Origin: Neorhizobium sp. JUb45
GTDB taxonomy: Bacteria > Pseudomonadota > Alphaproteobacteria > Rhizobiales > Rhizobiaceae
Direction of reading: 5' to 3'
Assembly (NCBI RefSeq): GCF_004343585.1
Contig: NZ_SLYW01000005.1
Coordinates: 248,001-312,000 of the forward strand
DNA: 64,000 bases
Within the stretch, counting starts at the first letter, position 1. Every line of letters begins with the position of its first letter. Positions 27,805-37,280 of the stretch are shown here, piece by piece. Both the position numbers and the translations under genes were made by a program. The notes below the pieces were generated by a model. It was given only the letters and a program-made list of their open reading frames with translations. It did no database searches and had not been told where the DNA came from.

Positions 27805-27980
27805 TGTTGCATTTGAAAATGGTTTGAGCGATACACCGCCTCGTCGCAGCGATGTGGCCCACGGTTCAGCATAACTACCCCGGACCGGTGGATTATGAGC
27901 GGGTGTAGCTCAGGGGTAGAGCATAACCTTGCCAAGGTTAGGGTCGAGCGTTCGAATCGCTTCACCCGCTCCATTCTCTC
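27805..27980 (+). repeat. Tandem duplication unit 2 carrying tRNA-Gly
   Basis: Second copy of the unit at 27475-27650. Similarity begins near TGTTGCATTTG and ends shortly after the CCA end of the tRNA, so the presumed promoter region was duplicated together with the gene. Confidence 0.9.
27899..27973 (+). tRNA. tRNA-Gly(GCC), copy 2
   Basis: Identical in sequence to the copy at 27569-27643, with the same GCC anticodon and encoded CCA. Confidence 0.97.
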
Positions 27981-28079
27981 TCAGGAGAGATTTTTCCGAA
28001 AAACATCCATGACATTACGATCTGACCGGGCCTGACAAAGGCTTCGTTTGCCATGTCGGAAAAAGTTTAGCATCGCGGC

Positions 28080-28107
28080 GGAATAAACCGCATGCGGCTT
28101 GCGTATA
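28080..28107 (+). promoter_or_regulatory. Possible ECF-type promoter of the sigma factor gene
   Basis: GGAATAAACC at 28080-28089 and CGTATA at 28102-28107 look like -35 and -10 elements of the kind many ECF sigma factors use at their own genes. The -10 ends seven bases before the sigma ATG at 28115. Confidence 0.45.
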
Positions 28108-28114
28108 CTGGATC

Positions 28115-28660
28115 ATGAGCAACAAACGGCAGCCCTTCGACGTTCTGACACAGCTTTCGAGCTTGCGTCGTTACGCGCGCTCGCTTGTTCGCCACCCTGA
28201 TGATGCGGAAGACCTGGTCCATGACGCGCTGGTGCGCGCCTATGAACGCAAGGCGACATTCCGCACCGGCGGCAACCTGCGCAACTGGCTGCTGTCGATC
28301 GTCCACAACACCCATATCGACCGCCTGCGCCGCGCCAAATCGCTGGATCGCCGCCATGACGACGCGGCCTATTTGGTCGACACCGTGGAGCAGACCGATC
28401 CCCATCACTCGATCCGCCTGAAACAGTTGCGCGAGGCGTTTCACGATCTGCCCGATGAGCAGCGCGATGCCCTGCATCTGGTGGCGATCGAAGGCCTTTC
28501 CTATCAGGAGGCCGCCACCGCCCTTTCCATTCCCGTTGGCACGCTGATGTCGCGCATTTCGCGTGCGCGCGAAAAACTGCGCGCCTTCGAGGAAGGCCGG
28601 CGCAATGCCACACCCAGTCACCTGAAGATCATTGGAGGCGGACGCGATGAAACCCGTTGA
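28115..28660 (+). CDS. ECF-family RNA polymerase sigma factor
   Basis: A 181-residue sigma-70 family protein with only regions 2 and 4. Region 2 shows LRRYARSLVRHPDDAEDLVHDAL and NLRNWLLSIVHNTHIDRLRR; region 4 shows LPDEQRDALHLVAIEGLSYQEAATALSIPVGTLMSRISRAREKL. It overlaps the downstream anti-sigma gene by 14 bases, the usual arrangement for a sigma/anti-sigma pair. The inducing signal is unknown. A promoter-like pair immediately upstream suggests autoregulation. Confidence 0.93.
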   Translation: MSNKRQPFDVLTQLSSLRRYARSLVRHPDDAEDLVHDALVRAYERKATFRTGGNLRNWLLSIVHNTHIDRLRRAKSLDRRHDDAAYLVDTVEQTDPHHSIRLKQLREAFHDLPDEQRDALHLVAIEGLSYQEAATALSIPVGTLMSRISRAREKLRAFEEGRRNATPSHLKIIGGGRDETR

Positions 28661-29420
28661 CCCGATCCTGCCCACCGATATCGACGCCTATGTGGACGAC
28701 CAGCTCGACACCGCGCGCCGGATCGAGGTGGAGGCCCATCTGTCCGAACACCCGGAGATCGCCGCCAAGGTGATGGCCGACCTTTCCATTCGTGGCGAAT
28801 TGCGTCTGGCGCTGGCAAAGGCGCCGACACATGGCCGGCCCGAAACCCGCGAGGCCGCCCGCCGCCTCCAAGGTGCGCTGTCGCGCAACCGCATGATCCA
28901 TTCGATCCAGCGCGTGGCGGCAATCGGCCTGCTTCTGTGCGCCGGCTGGGTTGCCAATACCTATGTCGGCCCGTTCACGCCGAGCACGGTGGAAGCCTCG
29001 ACACCGGTCCCGAGTTTTGTCGATGCGGCGATCGGTGCGCATACGACGTCGAAACTGCGCTCGACCATGCCGTCGCAGACGGAAACGGCCAATTACGACG
29101 CCGCCGACATCCGCTCGGCCACCGCCATCGTCATGCCGGATATTCCGGCCGACTGGCAGGTGAAGGACGTACAGATCTTTCCATCCGCCTTCGGCCCGAG
29201 CGTCGAGGTGACCATCCTGCGCGACGGCACCGAACGCCTGTCGCTGTTTGCCGTACGCCCCGGCAGTTTTGCCGTGCAGCAGGCGATGCTGACCAAATCC
29301 GGCGGTGTGCAGGCTTCCTACTGGCAGATCGGTGACGTCGCCTATGCGCTCGTTTCCGAAACAGACAACGCCAACCAGCTCAAGGACGAGGCGCAAACCC
29401 TCGCCGACACGCTTTACTAA
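28647..29420 (+). CDS. Membrane-anchored anti-sigma factor
   Basis: A 257-residue protein starting inside the end of the sigma gene. The N-terminal part (DIDAYVDDQLDTARRIEVEAHLSEHPE) is the typical anti-sigma helix bundle but lacks the HxxxCxxC zinc motif. One membrane segment follows near residues 91-107 (AAIGLLLCAGWVANTY), then about 150 periplasmic residues without a family I recognise. GGAGGC lies upstream of the ATG at 28647. The layout implies that a periplasmic signal releases the sigma factor. Confidence 0.85.
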   Translation: MKPVDPILPTDIDAYVDDQLDTARRIEVEAHLSEHPEIAAKVMADLSIRGELRLALAKAPTHGRPETREAARRLQGALSRNRMIHSIQRVAAIGLLLCAGWVANTYVGPFTPSTVEASTPVPSFVDAAIGAHTTSKLRSTMPSQTETANYDAADIRSATAIVMPDIPADWQVKDVQIFPSAFGPSVEVTILRDGTERLSLFAVRPGSFAVQQAMLTKSGGVQASYWQIGDVAYALVSETDNANQLKDEAQTLADTLY

Positions 29421-29441
29421 GTTCAACAGAGGAGCAATTTC

Positions 29442-30155
29442 ATGAATACGCCCCGTTTCGGCTACAATGCCTCGGTCGAATCCCGCGCGGGATTTGACGA
29501 GGGCCTGCGCAAGCACATGCTGCGCATCTACAACTACATGGGCCTCGGCCTGGTCATCACCGGCATCGTCGCTTTCGTCGTCGGCACCACGCCGGCGCTC
29601 TACGTGCCGATCTTCTCGTCGCCGCTCAAGTGGGTGGTGATGCTGGCCCCGCTCGCCTTCGTGTTCTTCTTCTCGTTCAAGATCCAGTCGATGTCGGCCG
29701 CATCGGCACAGATGACCTTCTGGGCCTTCTGCGCCGTGATGGGTCTTTCGCTCGCTTCCGTGTTCCTCGTGTTCACCGGTGCCAGCATCGCCCGCACCTT
29801 CTTCATCGCCGCCACCATGTTCGGCGCGACCAGCCTCTACGGCTACGTCACCAAGCGTGACCTCGCCAAGTTCGGCTCGTTCATGATCATGGGTCTGATC
29901 GGCGTGATGATCGCCTCAATCGTCAACATCTTCCTCGGCTCCAGCGCCCTGCAGTTCGCCGTCTCGGTCATCGGTATCGTCGTTTTCGTCGGCCTGACCG
30001 CCTGGGACACCCAGAACATCAAGGAACAGTATGCCGAAAACTACGATCAGGAGAGCCAGCAGAAAATGGCCGTGATGGGCGCGCTGTCGCTCTACCTGAA
30101 CTTCGTCAACATCTTCCAGCTGCTGTTGAACTTCACCGGCCAGCGCGAAGAATAA
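29442..30155 (+). CDS. Bax inhibitor-1/YccA family membrane protein
   Basis: The 237-residue protein has about seven membrane segments after a soluble N terminus (MNTPRFGYNASVESRAGFDEGLRKHMLRIYNYM) that is conserved in bacterial BI-1 proteins. Other landmarks are SLYGYVTKRDLAKFGSFMIMGLIG and the C-terminal GALSLYLNFVNIFQLLLNFTG. Family members act as pH-dependent calcium leak channels or protease modulators. It starts 21 bases after the anti-sigma gene and is preceded by GAGGAG, so it may be part of the same operon. Confidence 0.92.
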   Translation: MNTPRFGYNASVESRAGFDEGLRKHMLRIYNYMGLGLVITGIVAFVVGTTPALYVPIFSSPLKWVVMLAPLAFVFFFSFKIQSMSAASAQMTFWAFCAVMGLSLASVFLVFTGASIARTFFIAATMFGATSLYGYVTKRDLAKFGSFMIMGLIGVMIASIVNIFLGSSALQFAVSVIGIVVFVGLTAWDTQNIKEQYAENYDQESQQKMAVMGALSLYLNFVNIFQLLLNFTGQREE

Positions 30156-30180
30156 GACGCATAACCAAGGAGTATCCTTC

Positions 30181-30855
30181 ATGGACCAGAACGACCGCCA
30201 CGCAATCGACGGCCTGTTCGGTAAACTGAAGCAGGTTGAAGGCCAGACCGGACCACGGGACGGCGAGGCCGAAACCTTCATCAACCAGCGCGTCGCATCG
30301 CAGCCGGCAGCGCCCTATTTCATGGCGCAGACGATCGTCGTGCAGGAGCAGGCACTTGAAGCCGCCCAGCGTCGTATCGAGGAACTGGAATACCAGGCCT
30401 CGGCACGCCCCGCAGGCGGTGGCGGGTTCCTCTCCAACCTGTTCGGCAACAACAGCCAGCCGCGTCAGCAGCCCGCCAACAGCGCCGCCTATCGCGGTGC
30501 GGCACCAGCGACAGCTGCCGCTTACGGTAATCAGGGTTACGCCCAGAATGCCAATGGCGACGCGAATGGTCAGCCGGGCGGCCAGCAGGCCGGACAGCCA
30601 AGCGGCCCCTGGGGTCGTCAGGGCGCCGCACAGCGCGGCGGCTTTGGTGGCGCGGGCGGCGGCGGCGGTTTTCTGGCCGGTGCTGCGCAGACAGCCATGG
30701 GTGTCGCCGGCGGCGTGCTGCTCGGCAATGCCATCATGGGCATGATGGGCGGCAACGAGGCTCAGGCAGCGGAAACGCCAGCCCCTGAACCAGCACAGCC
30801 GGCCGAAGATGCCGACACCGGAATGGATGACGGCGGCGACGACATGGATTTCTGA
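30181..30855 (+). CDS. DUF2076 family protein
   Basis: The 224-residue protein starts with the conserved DUF2076 segment (DRHAIDGLFGKLKQVEG, then PAAPYFMAQTIVVQEQALEAAQ and RIEELEYQ), followed by a Gly/Gln/Asn-rich linker, a glycine-rich hydrophobic stretch (AGAAQTAMGVAGGVLLGNAIMGM) that may associate with membrane, and an acidic tail ending MDDGGDDMDF. Function is unknown. It begins 25 bases after the BI-1 gene with AAGGAG before the ATG and is closed by a strong terminator. Confidence 0.88.
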   Translation: MDQNDRHAIDGLFGKLKQVEGQTGPRDGEAETFINQRVASQPAAPYFMAQTIVVQEQALEAAQRRIEELEYQASARPAGGGGFLSNLFGNNSQPRQQPANSAAYRGAAPATAAAYGNQGYAQNANGDANGQPGGQQAGQPSGPWGRQGAAQRGGFGGAGGGGGFLAGAAQTAMGVAGGVLLGNAIMGMMGGNEAQAAETPAPEPAQPAEDADTGMDDGGDDMDF

Positions 30856-30877
30856 TCCTCATCGCCTTCACCATCCG

Positions 30878-30916
30878 AAATGGCCGCGCCTGCCCGCGGC
30901 CATTTCTTTTTTCTGT
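30878..30916 (+). terminator. Intrinsic terminator after the DUF2076 gene
   Basis: An AAATGGCCGCG/CGCGGCCATTT stem of 11 bp is followed by CTTTTTTCTG, and probably ends the transcript that begins at the sigma factor. Confidence 0.88.
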
Positions 30917-30974
30917 CACGTCCTTCGCCTAAAAGGCTCGCATCGTCAGCGCATTCGCATTACCTCTGGACCCG

Positions 30975-31628
30975 ATGGCCTCAGAAGAACACCCTCATAT
31001 CGCCGACGATCACAACTGCGAGCAGAGCGCTCTGCGGTTTTCCGAAATCCTCGCAAACCTTGCCGGCGACGAAACGCGCGATCGTGTCTCGGTTGCCGAT
31101 ATCCTCGCCAGCATGAAGGACCGCGCCATCGGCGCACTGATCCTGGTCTTCGCGCTGCCCAACTGCCTGCCAGTGCCACCCGGCACCTCGGCCATACTGG
31201 GCGTGCCGCTGATATTCCTGACGGTGCAACTGATGTTCGGCTGGAAACCCTGGCTGCCGCAGTTGATTTCCGCACGCTCGATGGCGCGCACCGATTTCGG
31301 CACGATGATGAGCAAGGCCAATCCGTGGATCGCCAAGGCGGAACGGATGCTGAAACCGCGGCTGACAATGTTCGCGGCGCCACCGGCAGAACGGTTGCTC
31401 GGCGCCCTCTGCCTGGTCCTCGCGCTCGTGCTGGCGCTGCCCATCCCGCTCGGCAATATGCTGCCGGCGCTGGCGCTGTGCGTCATCGCCTTCGGCATTC
31501 TCGAAAAGGATGGCATCTGGACGATCGCAGGCGCTGCGATCGGTGTCGTTTCGCTCGGCGTTGTTGCAGGCGTGGTCTACGCCATGATCAAAAGCGCGAT
31601 CTATCTGCTCCTGACCTTCTTCCAGTAA
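30975..31628 (+). CDS. ExoD-family exopolysaccharide synthesis protein
   Basis: A 217-residue membrane protein of the ExoD family, first described in rhizobial exopolysaccharide and alkali-tolerance mutants. A soluble N-terminal helix region (RFSEILANLAGDETRDRVSVADILASMKDRA) precedes hydrophobic segments with the family pattern FALPNCLPVPPGTSAILGVPL and LALPIPLGNMLPALALCVIAFGILEKDG. Function at the molecular level is unknown. Its TAA stop touches the stop of galM on the opposite strand. Confidence 0.9.
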   Translation: MASEEHPHIADDHNCEQSALRFSEILANLAGDETRDRVSVADILASMKDRAIGALILVFALPNCLPVPPGTSAILGVPLIFLTVQLMFGWKPWLPQLISARSMARTDFGTMMSKANPWIAKAERMLKPRLTMFAAPPAERLLGALCLVLALVLALPIPLGNMLPALALCVIAFGILEKDGIWTIAGAAIGVVSLGVVAGVVYAMIKSAIYLLLTFFQ

Positions 31629-32648
31629 TCAACTGCGCGAAAACACGTAGTCGGTTTCCTGCCGCAGGGTTTCGCCGGGCCGCAGCACGGCGCTGGGGAA
31701 CCGCGGATGATTGGCGGCATCCGGCCAGACCTGCGTTTCCAGGCAGAAGCCGCCGTAATTGTCGTAAGGCCGGCCACCGATGCCGGACACCGGCACATGC
31801 AGCTTCACGCCGGCATAAAACTGCACGCCCGGTTCCGTGGTGCGCACTTCCATGGCCACGCCGGAATGGAGACTGCGCACCAGTGCCACGCTGCGTTTTT
31901 CCGTCCGTTCGGTCGAGAGGCAGAAATTGTGGTCGTAAGGCACCTGCTGGCCGGCGACCTCCCGGCGGATCGGCCGCATCTGATGAAAGTCGAAATCCGT
32001 ACCGGCGACCGGAATGAGCGATCCGGTTGGCATCAGCATGTCGTCAACCTGCAGGTAATGATCGGCGGCCAGCATGATCTGGTGGTCAAGGATCGTATCG
32101 CTGCCATCGAGATTGAAATAGGAATGCTGGCAGACATTGCAGATGGTCGGCTTGTCGGTGATCGCCTCGTAGATGACCGAAAGAACGCCATCATCCTTGA
32201 GATGATAGGTCGCCGTGATCGTACAGTTGCCGGGATAACCGCCGCGACCATCGCCATCGGTGATCGACAGCACGACGCGGTCGGCGGAAAGATCGACGAT
32301 CGTCCAGTTGCGTTTGGCGATACCGTCGCTGCCGCCATGCAGATGGCCCAGACCGTTTTCGTTGAGTTCCAGCTGGTAAGCCTGACCATCCAGTTCGAAA
32401 TGGCCGGCGCTGATGCGGTTGGCGACGCGGCCGGGCGTGGCGCCGAAATAGGGCGAATAGCGCAGATACTCATCGAGCGTGTTGAGGCCGAGCACCAGTG
32501 GTGCCTCATGGCCTTCGAACCGCAGGTCCTGAATGACCGAGCCCCAGGTGAGAACCTTGGCGGTCAATCCACCACCGGATATCGTCACCCGGTGGACGGT
32601 CTCCCCCTTCGGCGTGTGACCGAAAACCTCGCGTTCCCCTGCAACCAT
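31629..32648 (-). CDS. galM: Aldose 1-epimerase (mutarotase) GalM
   Basis: GalM interconverts alpha and beta anomers of hexoses. The protein of about 339 residues has SPYFGATPGRVANRISAGHFELDG, NGLGHLHGGSDGIAKRNW with a catalytic-type His, VCQHSYFNLDGS with the second catalytic His, and the Glu of GGFCLETQVWPDAANHP near the end. I chose the ATG at 32648, preceded by GAGGGAG at eight bases; the frame is open to 32678. A perfect 8-bp inverted repeat lies 21 bases upstream of the ATG. Confidence 0.93.
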   Translation of the reverse strand: MVAGEREVFGHTPKGETVHRVTISGGGLTAKVLTWGSVIQDLRFEGHEAPLVLGLNTLDEYLRYSPYFGATPGRVANRISAGHFELDGQAYQLELNENGLGHLHGGSDGIAKRNWTIVDLSADRVVLSITDGDGRGGYPGNCTITATYHLKDDGVLSVIYEAITDKPTICNVCQHSYFNLDGSDTILDHQIMLAADHYLQVDDMLMPTGSLIPVAGTDFDFHQMRPIRREVAGQQVPYDHNFCLSTERTEKRSVALVRSLHSGVAMEVRTTEPGVQFYAGVKLHVPVSGIGGRPYDNYGGFCLETQVWPDAANHPRFPSAVLRPGETLRQETDYVFSRS

Positions 32649-32668
32649 AAACCCAGCTCCCTCAACCT

Positions 32669-32688
32669 GAGACAGCAACCTGTCTCAT
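32669..32688 (-). promoter_or_regulatory. Inverted repeat in front of galM
   Basis: TGAGACAG and CTGTCTCA form a perfect 8-bp inverted repeat around CAAC, 21-40 bases before the galM ATG. It could be an operator or an mRNA hairpin; there is no T-tract behind it. Confidence 0.5.
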
Positions 32689-32729
32689 TTGGGTTGGCTT
32701 AGCAATGGGTTACGCATATTCGCAGTTAT

Positions 32730-32763
32730 GAAAACCTTGCGACGGGAGATCCCGGTCGCAAGG
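32730..32763 (-). terminator. Intrinsic terminator after metA
   Basis: A stem CCTTGCGACCGGG/CCCGTCGCAAGG with one bulged position and a short loop is followed on the minus strand by TTTTCAT, nine bases after the metA stop. Confidence 0.75.
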
Positions 32764-32771
32764 TGCACCGA

Positions 32772-33698
32772 TCAGTCGCGATCCTTGCCGATTTCCTCCA
32801 GATCATAGGAGGTGGTCTGGTAGATCTCATTGATCCAGTTTCCGAAAAACAGATGCGCATGGCTGCGCCAGCGGTTTTGCGGCGTCAGTTCGGCGTCGTT
32901 GTGCGGAAAGTAGTCATGCGGCATCTTGATCGGGATACCGGCATCGACATCGCGAAAATATTCGTCGGCAAGCGAGGTGGAATCGTATTCCACATGGTTG
33001 AACATGTAGAGCCGGTTGCCCTTTTTCTCGTGCACGAGGCACACGCCCATTTCCTCGGATTCCATCAGGATTTCCAGATCCGGCACCTTGGCGATGTCTT
33101 CACGGCGCACTTCCGTCCAGCGCGACACCGGCACCTGGAAATCGTCGGAGAAACCGTTGAGATAGACCGAAGCCGGCGCGAGATTGCGGTGCCGGTAGAC
33201 GCCAAAGGCCTTTTCCTTCAGCTCGTGCTTGGGAACGCCATGGAAATGGTAGATCGACGCCATCGCACCCCAGCAGACATTCAGCGTCGAATGCACATTG
33301 GTATGCGTCCAGTCGAGGATCGTTTTCAACTCATCCCAATAGGTCACGGTCTCGTAGGGCAGCGTTTCCACCGGCGCACCGGTGATGATGAACCCGTCGA
33401 ACTTGCGGTCCTTCACCTCTTCCCAGGTCTCGTAGAAGGACAGGAGATGTTCCTCCGACGTGTTCTTGGCCTTGTGGCCACCGATGCGCACCAGCGAAAA
33501 CTGGACCTGCAGCGGCGAGGCGCCGACGAGGCGCGCCATCTGGATCTCGGTCTTGATCTTGTTGGGCATGAGGTTGAGCAGGCCGATCTGCAACGGGCGG
33601 ATGTCCTGCCGCACGGCGGCGGTCTCGGTCATCACGCGCACGCCTTCCTGAACCAGCGTCTTGAAAGCAGGCAGGGTATCGGGAATCTTGATCGGCAT
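32772..33698 (-). CDS. metA: Homoserine O-acetyltransferase (MetA fold)
   Basis: MetA acylates homoserine in the first committed step of methionine synthesis. The 308-residue protein matches the family ([37 protein letters not shown]). The catalytic Cys142 lies in [15 protein letters not shown], with the later His of FNHVEYD and Glu of the family pattern. Residue 111, in [11 protein letters not shown], is Glu; published work on this family links Glu111 to acetyl-CoA and Gly111 to succinyl-CoA use, so I predict an acetyltransferase despite the metA name. The ATG at 33698 is the family start. A SAM-II riboswitch precedes it. Confidence 0.94.
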   Translation of the reverse strand: MPIKIPDTLPAFKTLVQEGVRVMTETAAVRQDIRPLQIGLLNLMPNKIKTEIQMARLVGASPLQVQFSLVRIGGHKAKNTSEEHLLSFYETWEEVKDRKFDGFIITGAPVETLPYETVTYWDELKTILDWTHTNVHSTLNVCWGAMASIYHFHGVPKHELKEKAFGVYRHRNLAPASVYLNGFSDDFQVPVSRWTEVRREDIAKVPDLEILMESEEMGVCLVHEKKGNRLYMFNHVEYDSTSLADEYFRDVDAGIPIKMPHDYFPHNDAELTPQNRWRSHAHLFFGNWINEIYQTTSYDLEEIGKDRD

Positions 33699-33718
33699 GT
33701 TGGAACCCACAAAACAGA

Positions 33719-33748
33719 AAACCGGCCGCAAAAAATCGCAAACCGGTC
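33719..33748 (-). terminator. Hairpin with T-tract in the metA leader
   Basis: On the minus strand ACCGG and CCGGT arms, with a 14-base loop holding TTTTTT, are followed by TTTCTGTTTT just before the metA start. It could be a regulated terminator downstream of the riboswitch, although SAM-II elements are usually thought to act on translation. Confidence 0.45.
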
Positions 33749-33769
33749 CGTGGGAAGTACCTATTCCTC

Positions 33770-33828
33770 GCGGCCCTTTAGCGACTTTTTTAACGTGGCT
33801 GCAAGCCGGCCGGCCAAATCACCACGAA
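33770..33828 (-). promoter_or_regulatory. SAM-II riboswitch controlling metA
   Basis: The minus strand carries the SAM-II pattern: stem arms CGTGG (33822-33826) and CCACG, loop segment TGATTTGGCC, the TTGCA before the second arm, then an A-rich stretch and GTCGCTAAAGGG forming the pseudoknot partner. SAM-II elements lie before metA in Agrobacterium and relatives and shut expression when S-adenosylmethionine is plentiful. It ends about 72 bases before the metA ATG. Confidence 0.9.
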
Positions 33829-33989
33829 GTTCAGCATTTGAGATAATCCTTGCTGAGGCTGCCGTCAATGGCAGCATGATTTTGCCTTGAAGAGGCAGAT
33901 CGCAGGCATTCTCCGTCACCTGACGAAAATCATCGGAATTGGGCGTCACGCTTTCCCTTTTTCGCCGGTTTGCGCTATGGGCATTGCCG

Positions 33990-34640
33990 ATGACATCAAC
34001 GACCTTCACCATTCTGCTTGGCGGACCACTGACCGTGACCGAGCGCCTGACACAGGCACTGGCCGGCAGCCGCAGCATTGCGGCCGATAGCGGCATGCGC
34101 CATGCGGCAGCACTTGGTTTGCAGCCGGAGCTCTGGGTGGGTGATTTCGACTCGTCCGACGCCGGCCTTCAGCAGCAATGGCCCGATGTCGAACGTCAGT
34201 CCTATCCGCCTGCCAAGAACGAAACGGACGGCGAAATCGCCACCGGTGAGGCCATCGCACGCGGGGCAAAACGCCTGATCCTTGCCGGCGCGCTGGGCGG
34301 CGAGCGCTCGGACCATGCGTTGCAACACCTGCTGCATGCCGTGCGGCTGGCCGAGGAGGGGTTCGACATTCTTCTGACGTCGGGCGAGGAAGAAGCCGTG
34401 CCGCTTCTGCCGGGCACGATCACTCTCGACCTGCCCGGCAATTCGCTGTTTTCGGTTCTCGGCTTTTCCGATCTGGAAGGGCTCGATATCCGCAACGTCC
34501 GTTATCCCGTCACCGACTTTTCGCTTCCATTCGGCTCCTCGCGCACCGTTTCCAATGTCGCGGAAGGCACCGTGGAATTTTCTCTTCAGCGAGGCAGGGC
34601 AATCGTCCTCGCCCGCCCCTATGACCTGACCGGAGCCTGA
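33990..34640 (+). CDS. thiN: Thiamine diphosphokinase
   Basis: This enzyme transfers pyrophosphate from ATP to thiamine, giving the active cofactor. The 216-residue protein shows ILLGGPLTVTERL, IAADSGMRHAAALGLQPELWVGDFDS (metal-binding Asp), NETDGEIATGEA, and LAGALGGERSDHALQHLLHA, all typical. I use the ATG at 33990; the frame is open to 33939. The thiamine ABC transporter lies 2.6 kb downstream, so imported thiamine could be directly activated. The gene is divergent from metA and ends three bases before the ABC-F gene. Confidence 0.93.
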   Translation: MTSTTFTILLGGPLTVTERLTQALAGSRSIAADSGMRHAAALGLQPELWVGDFDSSDAGLQQQWPDVERQSYPPAKNETDGEIATGEAIARGAKRLILAGALGGERSDHALQHLLHAVRLAEEGFDILLTSGEEEAVPLLPGTITLDLPGNSLFSVLGFSDLEGLDIRNVRYPVTDFSLPFGSSRTVSNVAEGTVEFSLQRGRAIVLARPYDLTGA

Positions 34641-34643
34641 ACC

Positions 34644-36473
<1,830 letters not shown>

Positions 36474-36634
36474 TGCAAACAAAATGTTATTGTTAACAAT
36501 ATTTTAGACCGACAAAAATCTGTCGCGTGGCGGAACATTAGCGTTTGCTGGACGTTCGATACGTAATCCGGTCACATGCCCTTGGAAAAGGCCTGTGCCG
36601 GAGACATGTTTCGAGTTCAACGAGGGGACGTTCC

Positions 36635-37087
36635 GTGTCGGCGAGTTCTGCGTTTCGCCGAGTGGCGAGCAAACAAATGATTCAACGGGTTATGATCGTT
36701 GAGGACGAATTCCTCATTGCACTTGATGTGGCCGAGACCATTGAAGGAATGGGCCTGGAAGTCTCCGGTTTTGCCAGCGGACGCAAGCATGCCATGGCAC
36801 TTGCGGCTTCTTCCGACATTGCTCTTGTCGACATCAATCTTTCCGATGGTCCGACCGGACCCGAGATCGCCCGGCAGCTGGCCGAGGAATTCGGCATCAC
36901 CGTGATTTTCATGACGGCCAACCCGGAAGACGTGAATGACGGCGTCGAAGGCACGCTCGGTGTGCTGACCAAACCGGCCATGCCGGAAGTGCTGGAACAG
37001 TCGATCAATTATGCGATCGCCAGCCGCGTCGGCGGCATCGCGGCCGTGCCGCGTGAGCTGCACGTGTTCCGCCATACCCAGCACTGA
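36635..37087 (+). CDS. Single-domain response regulator
   Basis: The protein is one receiver domain: MIVEDEFLIALDVAETIEGMG with the acidic pair, the phospho-acceptor Asp in ALVDINLSDGP, Thr in IFMTANPED and Lys in VLTKPAMP. No output domain or nearby kinase is present. I favour the GTG at 36635 because GAGGGG sits seven bases before it (150 residues); the ATG at 36677 gives 136 residues and a more typical domain start but no ribosome-binding site. Confidence 0.85.
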   Translation: MSASSAFRRVASKQMIQRVMIVEDEFLIALDVAETIEGMGLEVSGFASGRKHAMALAASSDIALVDINLSDGPTGPEIARQLAEEFGITVIFMTANPEDVNDGVEGTLGVLTKPAMPEVLEQSINYAIASRVGGIAAVPRELHVFRHTQH

Positions 37088-37142
37088 CGCCCCATCGGCG
37101 GCGCTTGCCAAGATCGCAGGCACGGATTACATCTTTTACCGC

Positions 37143-37230
37143 TCTAACGGGGTGCTGCATGTAAATGCGGCTGAGAGGCTTTTGCCAACCCGCGGAACCT
37201 GATCCGGCTAACACCGGCGGAGGGATTAGA
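37143..37230 (+). promoter_or_regulatory. TPP riboswitch (THI element) controlling thiBPQ
   Basis: The conserved pieces occur in order and spacing: an early AACGGGGTGC, GCGGCTGAGAGG (pyrimidine-binding core), ACCTGATCCGG, TAACACCGGCGGAGGGATTA. They lie 50 bases before the thiB ATG. Binding of thiamine diphosphate would lower uptake when the cofactor is sufficient. Confidence 0.95.
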
Positions 37231-37280
37231 CGGCTCATCATCAGCGCCCTATTCCCATTATTCGTATTGAGGAGGCGCCG

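Noticed and set aside
33761-34096. 111-codon frame upstream of metA on the minus strand
   Set aside because: It covers the SAM-II riboswitch and the thiN start and looks like no protein family; the RNA explanation is stronger.
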